DNA of 64,000 nucleotides from Tritrichomonas musculus (taxonomy: Eukaryota; Parabasalia; Tritrichomonadida; Tritrichomonadidae), in the NCBI GenBank assembly GCA_039105265.1, contig JAPFFF010000012.1:5394001-5458000 (forward strand). The letters run 5' to 3'. The notes below the pieces were generated by a model. It had not been told where the DNA came from. It was given only the letters and a program-made list of their open reading frames with translations, and did not search any database. Every line of letters begins with the position of its first letter. The first letter of the stretch is position 1. Below are positions 29,892 through 40,338 of the stretch, in pieces. The position numbers and the translations under genes were made by a program.

Positions 29892-30340
29892 TTACACAAA
29901 TCGAAAAGTGAAAAAATTGAATTGTAAATTAGTCGGCCAATCAAAAAAGTTTGAGTTCAATTTGACATGAATTAAATATATTTTATAAGCAAAAAAAAAA
30001 AAAAATATTTATAGCATTATTCATATTAATTAAATAATACTTCAATAAAATTTGAATTACAATAGAAAAAATTATCTAAATCATTACGTACAAGATGATG
30101 ATTCTTTAATTTGACAAAAATTTAATAAATATTATGGAATTTTTTTTAATCATTAAGATGCATATTTTCATATTTCTTTTTTATGTAATGAATTTTTTGA
30201 ATATACTCTGCGATAATCTCTAAAAAGATAGAAAAGTGACAAATAATCAGAATTTTTTTTACTGTCAAAAAGCATTACCAAAAGAATAGTATTAGAGATG
30301 ATAAATTCCTTCTTTTTTACTCTTCCTTTGGTTTTTATTC
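29892..30340. other. AT-rich intergenic
   Basis: Nothing supportable beyond a poly-A run near 29990-30004. Confidence 0.6.
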
Positions 30341-31414
30341 TTATAATAAAACGGCAATGCCTCCAACTAGTAGTTCACGTTTTGCAAATTTGACGATTTT
30401 CTTGAATTTGCCTTTTTTCTTTCTTCTTCTTCTGGGAAAATTGATTTTTATATCAGCATTGTTCTGTGGAGGTGAATTAGTTGCTTCCTCTTTATTTCCC
30501 CTTGTTTTTTCATCGGAGGTTGGATTGTTTTGAGAATTTTCATCATTAGCCGAAGGTCCATTTATATTGTCTTGAGTAGATTCATTTTGTTGTTCTGATG
30601 TGTTTGCTTGTTCTGTATTATTTAACAGATCTGTGGTGTTTATTTGATCTGTGATGTTTATTTGATCTGTGATGTTTATTTGATCTGTGATGTTTATTTG
30701 ATCTGTGGTGTTTATTTGATCTGTGGTGTTTATTTGATCTGTATGATTTAACTGTTCTGGAGTGTTTAAAGAAAGTTTTTGTTGCTTTGAATTGATATTA
30801 TTTAAGGAATCAATTTGAAAATTTGCTGATTGAGATCTAATTTGCCTTTTTGGCTCAATTTTATTAGATTTATATAAAATTTTTGAAAATTTTTTATTTA
30901 TTTTATATTTTGTATTCTTAAAAATATCATTAATTTTTTTTTCTAATTTCTGTTTTTGGTATGTAATTTTTTCGTTATCTGCATTGATAACAAAATAAAT
31001 TGAGATTAAGAATAAGAATAAAGCAAAAAACTTTAAAAAAATGTTTTCTTTTGTCATTTTATCATTAACTTTGAGTAAATGTAATGATTTATGTAAAACT
31101 ATTGGATTAATATAATGAATATCAATTTTATTTTGATAGCCATCATTGATTTTTTTAATAATTTTCATGACATCGAATTGATCGTCTACATGAGAAAACA
31201 AAACTGATGCTTTTTTGCCATATTTATCAATACATTTAAATAAAAAATCAATAATAATCTCATCATCTTCATGTTTTCTGTTAGGTGAATCTAAATATAG
31301 TCCCAAAATTCGATATATTGAAGATAAATCGCGATTTATTAAATTTCCATCATTAATATTTTTAATTAAGCAAAATGCAGTCATTTTTTCATCAGAAATA
31401 TCATTAATATCCAT
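30341..31414 (-). CDS. BTB-linker (BACK-like) protein with TM helix, hexapeptide repeats and basic tail
   Basis: A 357-residue protein from a clear ATG. Residues ~25-115 match the post-BTB helical linker of the BTB/glycine-rich protein at 41-43 kb: Ile-Tyr-Arg-Ile-Leu, Phe-Leu-Phe-Lys-Cys-Ile-Asp-Lys, Ala-Ser-Val-Leu-Phe-Ser, and Ile-Asn-Pro. The BTB fold itself is missing at the N-terminus. Residues ~124-144 form one hydrophobic helix. Residues ~220-262 are six-residue repeats Thr-Asp-Gln-Ile-Asn-(Thr/Ile) encoded by near-perfect 18-bp tandem repeats, followed by an Asn/Gln/Glu-rich disordered stretch. The C-terminus has Arg-Arg-Arg-Arg-Lys-Lys-Lys and a hydrophobic end. The function is unknown. 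Loss of the BTB half suggests a truncated paralogue that acquired a membrane anchor, yet the frame is intact. Confidence 0.7.
   Translation of the reverse strand: MDINDISDEKMTAFCLIKNINDGNLINRDLSSIYRILGLYLDSPNRKHEDDEIIIDFLFKCIDKYGKKASVLFSHVDDQFDVMKIIKKINDGYQNKIDIHYINPIVLHKSLHLLKVNDKMTKENIFLKFFALFLFLISIYFVINADNEKITYQKQKLEKKINDIFKNTKYKINKKFSKILYKSNKIEPKRQIRSQSANFQIDSLNNINSKQQKLSLNTPEQLNHTDQINTTDQINTTDQINITDQINITDQINITDQINTTDLLNNTEQANTSEQQNESTQDNINGPSANDENSQNNPTSDEKTRGNKEEATNSPPQNNADIKINFPRRRRKKKGKFKKIVKFAKRELLVGGIAVLL
30628..30750. repeat. 18-bp tandem repeat (about 7 units)
   Basis: Units of the form GATCTGTGATGTTTATTT with G/A variation at one site are arrayed head to tail. They encode the Thr-Asp-Gln-Ile-Asn-x hexapeptides of the overlapping gene and keep its frame. 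Confidence 0.9.
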
Positions 31415-31999
31415 GGCAAAGCTATATAGTCGTAAAATTAATACAATTTTGTTTTGAATCCGTATTCAAATAAAAAAAAAAACTCAAAACAACAGCATAT
31501 CTTATTAATTTATAATTCTATTCATAAATTAAATATTTAATACTTTTTATATCTATTTATAAATAAATTATATTTATTTAAAATAAATAATTATGATTTA
31601 TATAAGAAGATATTTTATTTTAAATGTATTTTGTCATGTTTTTTTTCTGAAGTTGCTATTCAAAATATTTTAATTATGAAGTTTATTTTCAATATCTCAG
31701 CATTTACTTCATAAATCAATAAATCTATAATCATTATCGCTTATATGTTTTTGTTGTGTAATAATTATGTGTTTTGAACATGTAAATATAAAAACCCTAA
31801 ATATCATATAATAATAATAATATCAATATTATTGTAATAACTTTCAATATTGATAAATATCGGTTTCAAATTTATGATGATTATATATGCATAAAAATAT
31901 TTAAAAAACTTAAAGAAATAATGTTGATCATCAATAATGTAAATTCTATTTCTATGAGTTTTTTCAATTATTTTCTGAAATGTAAAATTTTAAATAAAA
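31415..31999. other. AT-rich intergenic between divergent genes
   Basis: This 585 bp separates two genes transcribed away from each other, so it should hold both promoters. I see no distinctive motif. Confidence 0.5.
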
Positions 32000-33361
32000 A
32001 TGATAAATAAAGAATTTCATCTATCCTCATATGGGCTTAAAAATATTATACTGAATGAGAAAGATCACGAAAAAGAGTTTCGATTCATTTTTTCCCAACG
32101 AGAAATAAAAACAAATAAAATTAATGCTGAATTTATTTCACCTGTGATCTCTCACCTCCACCAATGTGATCCAACAATTAATTCGATGAATATAGAAGAT
32201 ATTTTCATTAAAAAATCAAATCAATCTAGCGTAAATATTTCCGAATCAGCAATATCAAGTTTTGAAGAGCTACTGAAAGGGTCTCCAATCGATATAAAAG
32301 AAAAAGATGAAGCTTTTTTCAGATATCTCTCAATTATTCTAGGTAACGATGAAATGTATCACCAAATTGTCTCTTTAAATCCAAATTGCATTCAAAACAG
32401 GCCGATAGACGAATTGATCGACGAGGTCAATTTTTATGATGAATATTCGAGAGGCCAAATCGAGTACGATGACATCCTGAATCGTCTTTCAAACGAGTTT
32501 TCAACACTTGAAGCCAGCCAGATCAAAAAACTGCCAAAAACCGTTTTATATTCAATTCTTCAGAACGCAAAATTTGAGAGTGAAGATGAAGACAAACTTT
32601 TTGACCTTGTTTCAGCAATTGAAAGCGACGATAGGGAAGAGAGGAAGGCTGTTGCGAGTTTGTATGAAGAAATTGACTTCTCAAAATTGAGTTCAGAAAA
32701 AGTGCGCCAGTTTCTCAGTGAATTTGACTACAACGATATGACTGGCGTCCTGTGGAGAAACCTCTGCGTGTTCATGTGCGGAATCGGAGGACAGAATCGT
32801 GGAAAGAGTCAGACTGGTCGAAAATTTGAATTCGACGGAAAATCAGAAAATCGTCTGAAAGGAATCATTTACGCGCTGAGCAAGGAAGGAGGCGGGAACG
32901 TCGCAGACAAAGGAATCGTCAATGTCACTTCTTCATCAACGAATGTCCACATTCAATCACCCAAAAATGCTGTTGATCTTGACAATGCAAGCAACTATTT
33001 TGCATCGAATGATTACAATTTGAATCAGTGGATTCAGTATGATTTCAAAGAGAAGAGAATTCGTCCAACTCACTACTCAATTAGAACCAGGCATGACCAC
33101 GCTTATTGCAATCCGCAAAGCTGGGTGATCGAGGTGTCAAACACAGCGAACAACGACGACTGGCGACTCATTGACAAGCGTGAAAATGTCGCCAGTCTTT
33201 CCAAATCAAGTGCAACAGAAACATTTGACATCCAGACACAATTGACATCAAATGAAAGCTACAGGTTTGTTCGTTTGAGACAAACTGGAAAATCAACTGG
33301 TGACTATAATTATCTGGTCATATCATCTCTTGAATATTTCGGATATTTATTCAATGAATGA
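32000..33361 (+). CDS. BTB/BACK-like protein with C-terminal F5/8 type C (discoidin) domain
   Basis: A 453-residue protein. The N-terminal ~115 residues are BTB-like (Phe-Arg-Phe-Ile-Phe and Phe-Ile-Ser-Pro-Val-Ile-Ser-His-Leu-His, as in trichomonad BTB proteins). Residues ~120-255 are a helical BACK-like linker. From ~275 to the end is a discoidin-type beta-barrel: Asn-Ala-Val-Asp-Leu-Asp-Asn, Trp-Ile-Gln-Tyr-Asp-Phe, Tyr-Ser-Ile-Arg-Thr-Arg, Ser-Trp-Val-Ile-Glu-Val-Ser, and Phe-Val-Arg-Leu-Arg-Gln-Thr-Gly. F5/8C domains bind carbohydrate or lipid in other systems. There is no signal peptide, so an intracellular ligand is likely (inference). BTB suggests dimerisation or cullin-adaptor use, not proven. 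G+C is higher in the C-terminal half. A broken relative lies at 61.4-62.8 kb. Confidence 0.88.
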   Translation: MINKEFHLSSYGLKNIILNEKDHEKEFRFIFSQREIKTNKINAEFISPVISHLHQCDPTINSMNIEDIFIKKSNQSSVNISESAISSFEELLKGSPIDIKEKDEAFFRYLSIILGNDEMYHQIVSLNPNCIQNRPIDELIDEVNFYDEYSRGQIEYDDILNRLSNEFSTLEASQIKKLPKTVLYSILQNAKFESEDEDKLFDLVSAIESDDREERKAVASLYEEIDFSKLSSEKVRQFLSEFDYNDMTGVLWRNLCVFMCGIGGQNRGKSQTGRKFEFDGKSENRLKGIIYALSKEGGGNVADKGIVNVTSSSTNVHIQSPKNAVDLDNASNYFASNDYNLNQWIQYDFKEKRIRPTHYSIRTRHDHAYCNPQSWVIEVSNTANNDDWRLIDKRENVASLSKSSATETFDIQTQLTSNESYRFVRLRQTGKSTGDYNYLVISSLEYFGYLFNE

Positions 33362-33444
33362 ATAAATAAAAATTATTTTTCTTTTAATGTTTTAATGTAT
33401 TTTAAAATTAATTGGCTTTGATAATATTTATCCGTTTATTCACA

Positions 33445-34838
33445 CTCAAAAAAGAGGTGCGAGAACTACCTTTGGTTAACCAATTTATTTCAAATTTAGA
33501 TATTTATTTATACAGGTAAAATAATGTATAATTAATGTATAATTGTTTAATTTGGTTCGCTGCGAGTAATATTATATTGATTTTAAAATTGAATATAAGA
33601 AAATAAACAATTCAAATTTTTATTTCTAAAAAAAAAAAAAAAGAGCACCAAATACTTTGTTTTTTAAGGTAATTTTTATATTTGTTTACATAAAAAAATT
33701 TAAATATTCACATTTTTAACTTTTGTAATCGTTGAACAATTAAAGGATTTCAATATTAGAAAATTATACAAACAAAGAATATAGCATAAAATGATCAATT
33801 ATTGCAAATATCAATGATATTATTTGATAATTCATAAATTAAACTATTTACTTGGTTAAGAATTACGATTATGATAAAAAGATTTTCAAAAATATGTTTT
33901 ATTGTTGTCATTTGACAAATAACTGATATTTAATTGGTTTAATAATTATTTCTCTAATGAATAATGCATGGTTTATAAAGATATAATCTGAAATTCTTGA
34001 TAATTAATTATTTTAGTCTTGTTTATTATAATGGTCTGTTATTATTAGATTATTATTTAATTTAATGAAAGTATTAAGCGTTTAAAGTGTGAAAATAGAT
34101 TTATAAAATTATTGAAGATAAGATCTGTCCCCTGTTTGCTATTTCAAGATAAAATAAATATTTTTTAAAATAAATTTCGTCCAAAAATTATATATTACAT
34201 TTTATTTATTTTTAATTTACTGATATTTAAGAAATATTAATAAAATATTATATAACGGAATTTGAACAGAATTTTGAGGGGATTTAAGCCTAACGAACAT
34301 TGCATTGAATTTTGAGGGGATTTAAGCCTAACGAACATTTCTACTCAATTCTTTTTTAACTTTTTGTGAATAAAAAAATAAAACTACGCCCATCGAGCGG
34401 ATTTATAAATAATCATAATATAATATCATACAATATAATTTAATTCTAATATAAAATAGTTATCCCGATAAAATTAATATTATAGCTAGATATTTATGTT
34501 TTCTATAATTTTTTTGCTAAAATAAATTTATCTTATTTATATTATAATATTATATATATATTAATTAGAAATTATATCAATAATTCTATTTAGAATATGA
34601 TAAAATGAATAAATAATCAATATTATTTCAACTTCAATCATATTCTTCAAAATATGTAAAATTTGAATTTCAACGTATGAACTTTCAAATAGTGCGATAC
34701 TGATATATAATATACAAAATCAATTATATACTTTATTTTATTAAAAAAATCATAAGGCTAACGAATTATTTTTTGAAAAATCAATCTTTTTTTAAAACAA
34801 AAAATACGTTATTTTAGTTCTCGCACTTCTCTCAAAAA
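33445..34838. mobile_element. 1.38 kb TIR element, copy 1, with target duplication
   Basis: The element spans 33453-34830. Its ends are 16-bp inverted repeats, AGAGGTGCGAGAACTA at the left and AGAAGTGCGAGAACTA (reverse strand) at the right. It is flanked by a direct repeat CTCAAAAA (9 bp if the adjoining A is counted). It has no ORF worth naming, so it is non-autonomous. Inside, a ~31-bp unit containing GAGGGGATTTAAGCC is tandemly doubled near 34271-34340. It is close to 95% identical by eye to the copy at 46140-47515. A duplication of 8-9 bp suits hAT or Mutator-like transposases. Confidence 0.85.
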
Positions 34839-35344
34839 AAAAAAAAAAAAAAAAAAAAAAATGAAAATAGGATTTTTTAATATTATTTAAAAAAAAAAAT
34901 CAAAAAATAAAGCTTTTATCGATCGAGAAAATGATTTTTTCAAGAACTTTGGTGGATAATTGGTATTTTTCTTCAAAATATATTGAATTACCCTTTGATG
35001 AAAAAAATTCTTCTCAATTTACTAATGAATATGTGAAATTGCATTTTAAATATTAATTTAACTATTGCCTTTTGTTGTATTTCCAAATAATCTTTAATAT
35101 TACCAATTTCTAAAAAATATCATGAAAATAGAACTTGATTGATCGAATCAAATTATATAACTTTTATGACCAAAAAATCACAAAATCAATGATCTGTAAG
35201 GTTCCTTTACTAATCATCAAAAATTTTTTCACTTTAATATTATCAAAAAAAAAAAAAAAAAAAATGGCACTTTTAGTTTTTGAGGGAAAAAATAAAAATT
35301 ACAAAGATAATTTTGCCAATTTAAAAAATTCATTCTCCTGATTT
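34839..35344. other. AT-rich intergenic
   Basis: A long poly-A tract directly follows the element, and a second lies near 35247-35264. No gene recognised; a 68-codon ORF at 35135 crosses the second tract and has no motif. Confidence 0.55.
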
Positions 35345-38300
35345 ATGTTAGAACCGATCAATTTAATCAAGCATTCAATCTCAGAACCTCATAAAGTTAA
35401 AACAAATCCAGGCCAAAAAGTATTTTATTCTCAAAACTGGGTGATTCCATTTCAATCTTCAATAAATGAATATTATTCCCCATATTTTTCTCATCCAACA
35501 TTCAAAATAGTTTTTATGCTTTCATTTAATGGTGAAAAAGGGAAAGCAAAGTTAAGTAGTAAATTAGCAGGACAGTTTTCTTATGATGATCCAATTTATT
35601 TTTATTTTACAATTGGTAATCCAACCAAGAAACGGATATCGTTTTATTTAAAATGGGGATTTGAACTAAAAAAACAAAGCAACAGTCATACTATTTTACA
35701 ATTAACCAAATCTGATATAATTAATAATAATAATTTCCTTAATGAAGACGGAACCTTAAATTTCTCCTTCCAACTTTGTTATAAAATGCGGAGAAAAGTT
35801 AAAGAACAGTCATTGCCATTGAAATTAAAGTCAAATCCACATTTTTGTGGCCTTGTAAATAAACGAAGCATTTGCTACATGAACTCATCGATACAAATTC
35901 TATTCCACATACCTGGAATACGGCAACTTTTCTATTCTTATGATGCCACAAATGACAAGTCTAAAAAAATCATAAATAACGTGCAATTCCTGTTTTACAT
36001 GATGTCAAATTTAAACGGTTTTTTTGACCCAATTGACCTTCACAACTCAGTCATGTTTTGCAGGAGAGGATCGGGCCGCCAGAAGGATGCGCACGAGTTC
36101 ATTACAGAGTTTCTGAGAGAGATCAGCGCTGAAATTGCTGACTCTGAACAAGAAAAAAAATTGAATGGTTTATTTGAGTTTTCAATAAATTTGATTAATG
36201 AGAGCCTCACAAAAAATACTAAAAAAGTTGATGTTGAAAAGAATCTTTCATTGAGTCTTCCCTTAATGGAGTCCAAGCCAAAGAAGAAAGATGACAAAAA
36301 CAAGAGTCAAAACGATCAAAATAATCAAAGCAATCAAAACAATGAAAACAATCAAAATAATCAAAAAAATGAAAACAATCAAGGCAATCAATGTAATGAA
36401 AATAATCAAAACAATCAAAGTAATCCAAACAATGAAAACAATCAAAGTAATGAAAATAATCAAAATAATGCAAATAACAGTGATGTAAATAGAAATTGTG
36501 AAGTTGACGATGATGATGACGACGATGAGAGTAAGCCAATTGAATTGATCGACTTAATCAAGAAATTTCAATCAAAAAGTGAAGTTGATATTGAAATCAA
36601 TAAAAAAGTGGTTGAAAAAGTTAACATCTGGGAAGAGTTTGTCAACTTCCCCTCAATTCTAATCATCCACTTGTTACGCTTGGTGAAGAAGGAAAATGAG
36701 TGCTTCTTGTCCAAGCTCACCAAGCCTGTTATTTTCAACGAGACTTTGGACTTGGAGTGCTTCTCGCACAATCCGAATGACAAATACGAATTGTATGCTA
36801 TTTTGGTCCACAAAACGATCGGCGATGGCGGCCACTACTATTCGTACATACGTAATTTTCACAGCAGCAACTGGTTTTTGTTTAACGACTCAATTGTTTC
36901 ACCTAGCAAGTCGCCATTCAAAATTGAAGATATTCAAAAATTGGCCTATTTATTATTTTATGTCAGAAAAAGTGACATTCCGGTACTATTCAAAAAGGAG
37001 AAAGACAAAATTGCGCCAAACATGAAAAAAATGCTGGATGAAAGAAAGATTCAAAAAGAGAAAGAAATTTACAATGAAAACACATTGACTTTTCGTTTTA
37101 TTTTTGAAGATGAATTGAATTCAAAAGATTCAATAACGGGTATGATAAAACCGTCAAAATCCATTCAAATTCACAAATCAAAAAGTCAGTATCAATTTTA
37201 TGAAGAAGTTTCAAACTTTTTCAAAATAAAATTCAATGAAATTAGATTATGGTCACTTGACCAAAATATGCAAGCAACCTTGATTGACAGATACGTTGAC
37301 CAGTCTGTTCAATCTATAAAAAGTGGCAAAATTTTAATTCAATATAAAAATTCAGAAGAAAATTTCATTCCTTTCATTGAAAATAACAATTTTGAAGACT
37401 TCAATTGTTTGGTGATTTTTATTAAATATTTTGACGCACGTCTTAAATTGCCAATTCGTTATGTTGGTCATTTAATTGTTGAAGAGTCGAGCACGATTGA
37501 TTTGCCGCAAATTCGAACTTTACTTGATTTTCCTTTGAATACAAAATTCCACTTTTTCAAAGAAGTCTCACAATTAATTGTGAAACCGATATCACCCACA
37601 AGTACTTTTAAATCAGCGCAATTAGAAAATGGAAATGTTTTAATTGTGCAAGTTGATTGTGATAAAGAAAACTTGCCTGATCTTTCAAAATCAGAAATAT
37701 TGAAAAATGTTGATTTGTTATCCACTTTTTCAATTCCTAAAAGGTCGGCAAGCAATGGAATCAGATATTTAAATCTGCCATCATATAATGCGGTTGATAT
37801 TCTAAAAGATATTAACAAAGATTTGCTTTGTCATTATTTGGCCATTCGATACAGCATGAGGAACTTTTTCGTCTATGATTATGAAGACCAAAAAAAGCCA
37901 TCTTTTACATTAACTTTTCCGTCTTCTTTTAGTTTGAGAGATTTGCAGAGAATTATTAAAAACATTAATAATTATGAGGACGATGAGGAATCAATCTATA
38001 TTTTTGATAAATGTGCTGTTTCTGATGAGGCTTCATTCAATTTTATAACTGAAAAAATTTTTGAAATTAAAAAAGATTTTCCAGGAAATAAAATTTATTA
38101 TTTGTATCGTCCTGGAATCGCTTCTATGAAAAATAAATATATCTATAAAGTTCAGATTGCCCTTGATGGTTATAATGTCGATTACAACAAATTTGTCGTT
38201 GCTCCAATGAATACAAATCCAGCCAATATTTTGGCCATTGCTTCAAAATCTGACGATTTTCCAAACATTCAAATTTCTGAAGCTGTATTCAAAACAGCAT

Positions 38301-38788
38301 CTGAAGCAAACTTAATTGATTTCAATCCAAGCTTTGCAACACCTGAAAATACGAAATTCATCACTTTTGAAGTTGATAATTTAAAAATTGAACAGACTTT
38401 TCAAATGAATGATACAATTGAATTGTCATCTCATTTAATTCGTTTCTGTTCTTTCATTAAACCTGAACCTGATGAAGTTCCAGTTCAGGTTTCACAAGTG
38501 ATCATTATTATTAATAATTTTAAAAATTATGTTTTCAGATACATGTACGAGCCGTTCATTATAAATCTGAAGAAAACTCTGACTATTAGGGAATTCAAAG
38601 AAAAAGTTCTTAAATGCGTTAAAATTAAAGATAAGGACGATTTTTTAAAGACGAAATTGAAAGTGATGACAAAAGGAATTCGTGAAGAAATGACAAAAGA
38701 AAAAGTTGAAGAACTTCAAGAGCAAAATGATGACGATGTTTTAAAGAACTTGAGAGAAAGTTCTTTAATATATGTTATATATAATTGA
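35345..38788 (+). CDS. USP7-like ubiquitin-specific protease (C19)
   Basis: A 1147-residue deubiquitinase. Residues ~25-150 look like a MATH/TRAF domain. The catalytic domain starts near 165 with the Cys box Gly-Leu-Val-Asn-Lys-Arg-Ser-Ile-Cys-Tyr-Met-Asn-Ser (Cys177). It carries Arg-Gln-Lys-Asp-Ala-His-Glu-Phe at 245-252 and the His box Gly-Gly-His-Tyr-Tyr-Ser-Tyr at 495-501 (His497); Asn514/Asp515 in Phe-Asn-Asp-Ser is the third catalytic position. Residues ~310-398 are an Asn/Gln/Glu low-complexity insert ending in an acidic run. The C-terminal ~550 residues resemble the ubiquitin-like tail of USP7. MATH-USP-UBL order and length match USP7/HAUSP, which removes ubiquitin from nuclear regulators in animals (known); targets here are unknown. 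Residue Gln246 is followed by an extra Lys compared with the usual Gln-Asp-Ala-His-Glu-Phe. Confidence 0.9.
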   Translation: MLEPINLIKHSISEPHKVKTNPGQKVFYSQNWVIPFQSSINEYYSPYFSHPTFKIVFMLSFNGEKGKAKLSSKLAGQFSYDDPIYFYFTIGNPTKKRISFYLKWGFELKKQSNSHTILQLTKSDIINNNNFLNEDGTLNFSFQLCYKMRRKVKEQSLPLKLKSNPHFCGLVNKRSICYMNSSIQILFHIPGIRQLFYSYDATNDKSKKIINNVQFLFYMMSNLNGFFDPIDLHNSVMFCRRGSGRQKDAHEFITEFLREISAEIADSEQEKKLNGLFEFSINLINESLTKNTKKVDVEKNLSLSLPLMESKPKKKDDKNKSQNDQNNQSNQNNENNQNNQKNENNQGNQCNENNQNNQSNPNNENNQSNENNQNNANNSDVNRNCEVDDDDDDDESKPIELIDLIKKFQSKSEVDIEINKKVVEKVNIWEEFVNFPSILIIHLLRLVKKENECFLSKLTKPVIFNETLDLECFSHNPNDKYELYAILVHKTIGDGGHYYSYIRNFHSSNWFLFNDSIVSPSKSPFKIEDIQKLAYLLFYVRKSDIPVLFKKEKDKIAPNMKKMLDERKIQKEKEIYNENTLTFRFIFEDELNSKDSITGMIKPSKSIQIHKSKSQYQFYEEVSNFFKIKFNEIRLWSLDQNMQATLIDRYVDQSVQSIKSGKILIQYKNSEENFIPFIENNNFEDFNCLVIFIKYFDARLKLPIRYVGHLIVEESSTIDLPQIRTLLDFPLNTKFHFFKEVSQLIVKPISPTSTFKSAQLENGNVLIVQVDCDKENLPDLSKSEILKNVDLLSTFSIPKRSASNGIRYLNLPSYNAVDILKDINKDLLCHYLAIRYSMRNFFVYDYEDQKKPSFTLTFPSSFSLRDLQRIIKNINNYEDDEESIYIFDKCAVSDEASFNFITEKIFEIKKDFPGNKIYYLYRPGIASMKNKYIYKVQIALDGYNVDYNKFVVAPMNTNPANILAIASKSDDFPNIQISEAVFKTASEANLIDFNPSFATPENTKFITFEVDNLKIEQTFQMNDTIELSSHLIRFCSFIKPEPDEVPVQVSQVIIIINNFKNYVFRYMYEPFIINLKKTLTIREFKEKVLKCVKIKDKDDFLKTKLKVMTKGIREEMTKEKVEELQEQNDDDVLKNLRESSLIYVIYN

Positions 38789-39391
38789 TTATATTATGTA
38801 AAATATAAATTTTTTTTAATTTTTACTTATATTTATTGAAAAAATCATAAAGTAGAAATGTTTAATGGGTTTTATTTAACAAAATAAATATTTATTTAAA
38901 TCATTTTTAACAAAATAAATAATTTTTTTATTTGACTTTAAAGATTATGTTTAAATCATATAATATAAAAAATATGGACCTTGTTCAAGTACTTGTGATT
39001 TAAATAATACTTCTATAATAAAAATGATCGTGAAATCAACGATTTTTTGAATGCATAAATTCAGAAAAATAAATTGATAATCACCGATATTTTTAGTGTT
39101 ATATAAAAAAATTACTTTATTCTGATAATTTAAAAATTAAATTCATTAAAAATATTTTTTTTAAATATTTATATCATTAAAATATATAAATATTAAATAA
39201 TAATGAAAAAAAATTGAATATTGCAAGGTATACTTAAAGCAAAAAAACTTTTTAAAATTGAAATGATAAAAAGAATTCATTCAAAATATATTAAAATTTT
39301 CAATATCATCATTAAAAAAAATTGAAAAGGTAATCCATCAATTATTCAGAATAATTAAATGATAGAAAAAAATTAAAAAATAATTGTAAAA
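38789..39391. other. AT-rich intergenic
   Basis: No gene, RNA or repeat recognised. Confidence 0.6.
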
Positions 39392-40036
39392 ATGTCTATG
39401 AAAAGTATGCCTGTGTACAAAGAAGGTGAAGAAATAGTCAATGCAATGACACATGGTTTTGCTGCAATTTTATCAGTTTTTGGTTCAGTTTTGTTAATCA
39501 GACATGTTTATGGAAAAAGTAATTTTACCAGATTATTTGGAATATTAGTCTTTTCGATATCAATGATTACATTATACACCGTGTCAATGTTATATCATGG
39601 CTTAGGAGATGGTGAAATGAAACGAATTATGAGATATAGTGATCATTGTTCTGTTTTTGTTTTAATTGCTGGAACATATACGCCATTCACGCTTACTGTA
39701 TTGAGTGGACCATCAGGAACTTTAATATTAATTATAGTTTGGACGATCGCTTTAATTGGAATATTTGGTACAATCTTTTTTTTCGAAGCAATGGATAAGA
39801 TGGATGTTTATCTTTATATTGCGATGGGATGGACAGTTTTAATATCATTGAAAACACTTATCGAAAGGATTCCGAGAAACGGTCTCTATCTTTTACTGGC
39901 TGGCGGATTTTCTTATACAATAGGAACTTATTTCTTTGTTAATGATAAATATGTGAAATTTTATCATGCAACATTTCATATATTTATTATTATTGGAACA
40001 ATTTTGCATTACTTTGCTGTATGGAATTATTGCTAA
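39392..40036 (+). CDS. PAQR / hemolysin-III family membrane protein, bacterial type
   Basis: A 214-residue seven-helix membrane protein of intact length. It has the family signatures Glu-Glu-x-x-Asn-x-x-Thr-His-Gly (13-22), Ser-x-x-Tyr-His (65-69), Ser-Asp-His (83-85) with Gly-Thr-Tyr-Thr-Pro-Phe, and a C-terminal His-x3-His (192, 196). These supply the predicted zinc site and hydrolase-like centre of PAQR proteins (known family chemistry, thought to be ceramidase-like). It is short and lacks N-terminal extensions, as in bacterial hemolysin-III members. The 'hemolysin' label is historical and says nothing about toxicity. It lies 300 bp upstream of another bacterial-like membrane gene on the same strand, which suggests joint acquisition by lateral transfer (inference). 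Confidence 0.9.
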   Translation: MSMKSMPVYKEGEEIVNAMTHGFAAILSVFGSVLLIRHVYGKSNFTRLFGILVFSISMITLYTVSMLYHGLGDGEMKRIMRYSDHCSVFVLIAGTYTPFTLTVLSGPSGTLILIIVWTIALIGIFGTIFFFEAMDKMDVYLYIAMGWTVLISLKTLIERIPRNGLYLLLAGGFSYTIGTYFFVNDKYVKFYHATFHIFIIIGTILHYFAVWNYC

Positions 40037-40338
40037 TATTATATTAAAAAATCTATTTTTTCATATTATCTTTGAATATTTCTGTTATCATCATATACTT
40101 TTTGTGGGATTTTTATTATTTGAATATCTTTATGTTTTCATCAATTCTAAATTTTGATTTTGATAGTTTCATGAAATAAAATTTTTTCAAAAAAAGTTAT
40201 AAAACAACTCATTTGAATGTTTATATTTGGATTATCATCTTTTTAATAATATTTTGTTGATTAATTTGTTGAATATTAAGCCAATTTTCATATCACATGT
40301 CGTGATTCAAAAAATCACCGAAGGTTTTATTTAATTTC
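40037..40338. other. Short AT-rich spacer between two bacterial-like genes
   Basis: Nothing beyond AT-rich DNA; a 63-codon ORF starting inside the preceding gene has no motif. Confidence 0.5.

Noticed and set aside
36219-36539. Minus-strand ORFs rich in Tyr/Phe/His/Cys/Asp or in Ile/Leu/Val opposite the deubiquitinase
   Set aside because: They are antisense readings of the Asn/Gln-rich codon repeat and have no independent support.
39392-40036. Hemolysin label taken as evidence of a toxin
   Set aside because: The PAQR/hemolysin-III name is historical; conserved residues point to a zinc-dependent membrane enzyme or receptor.
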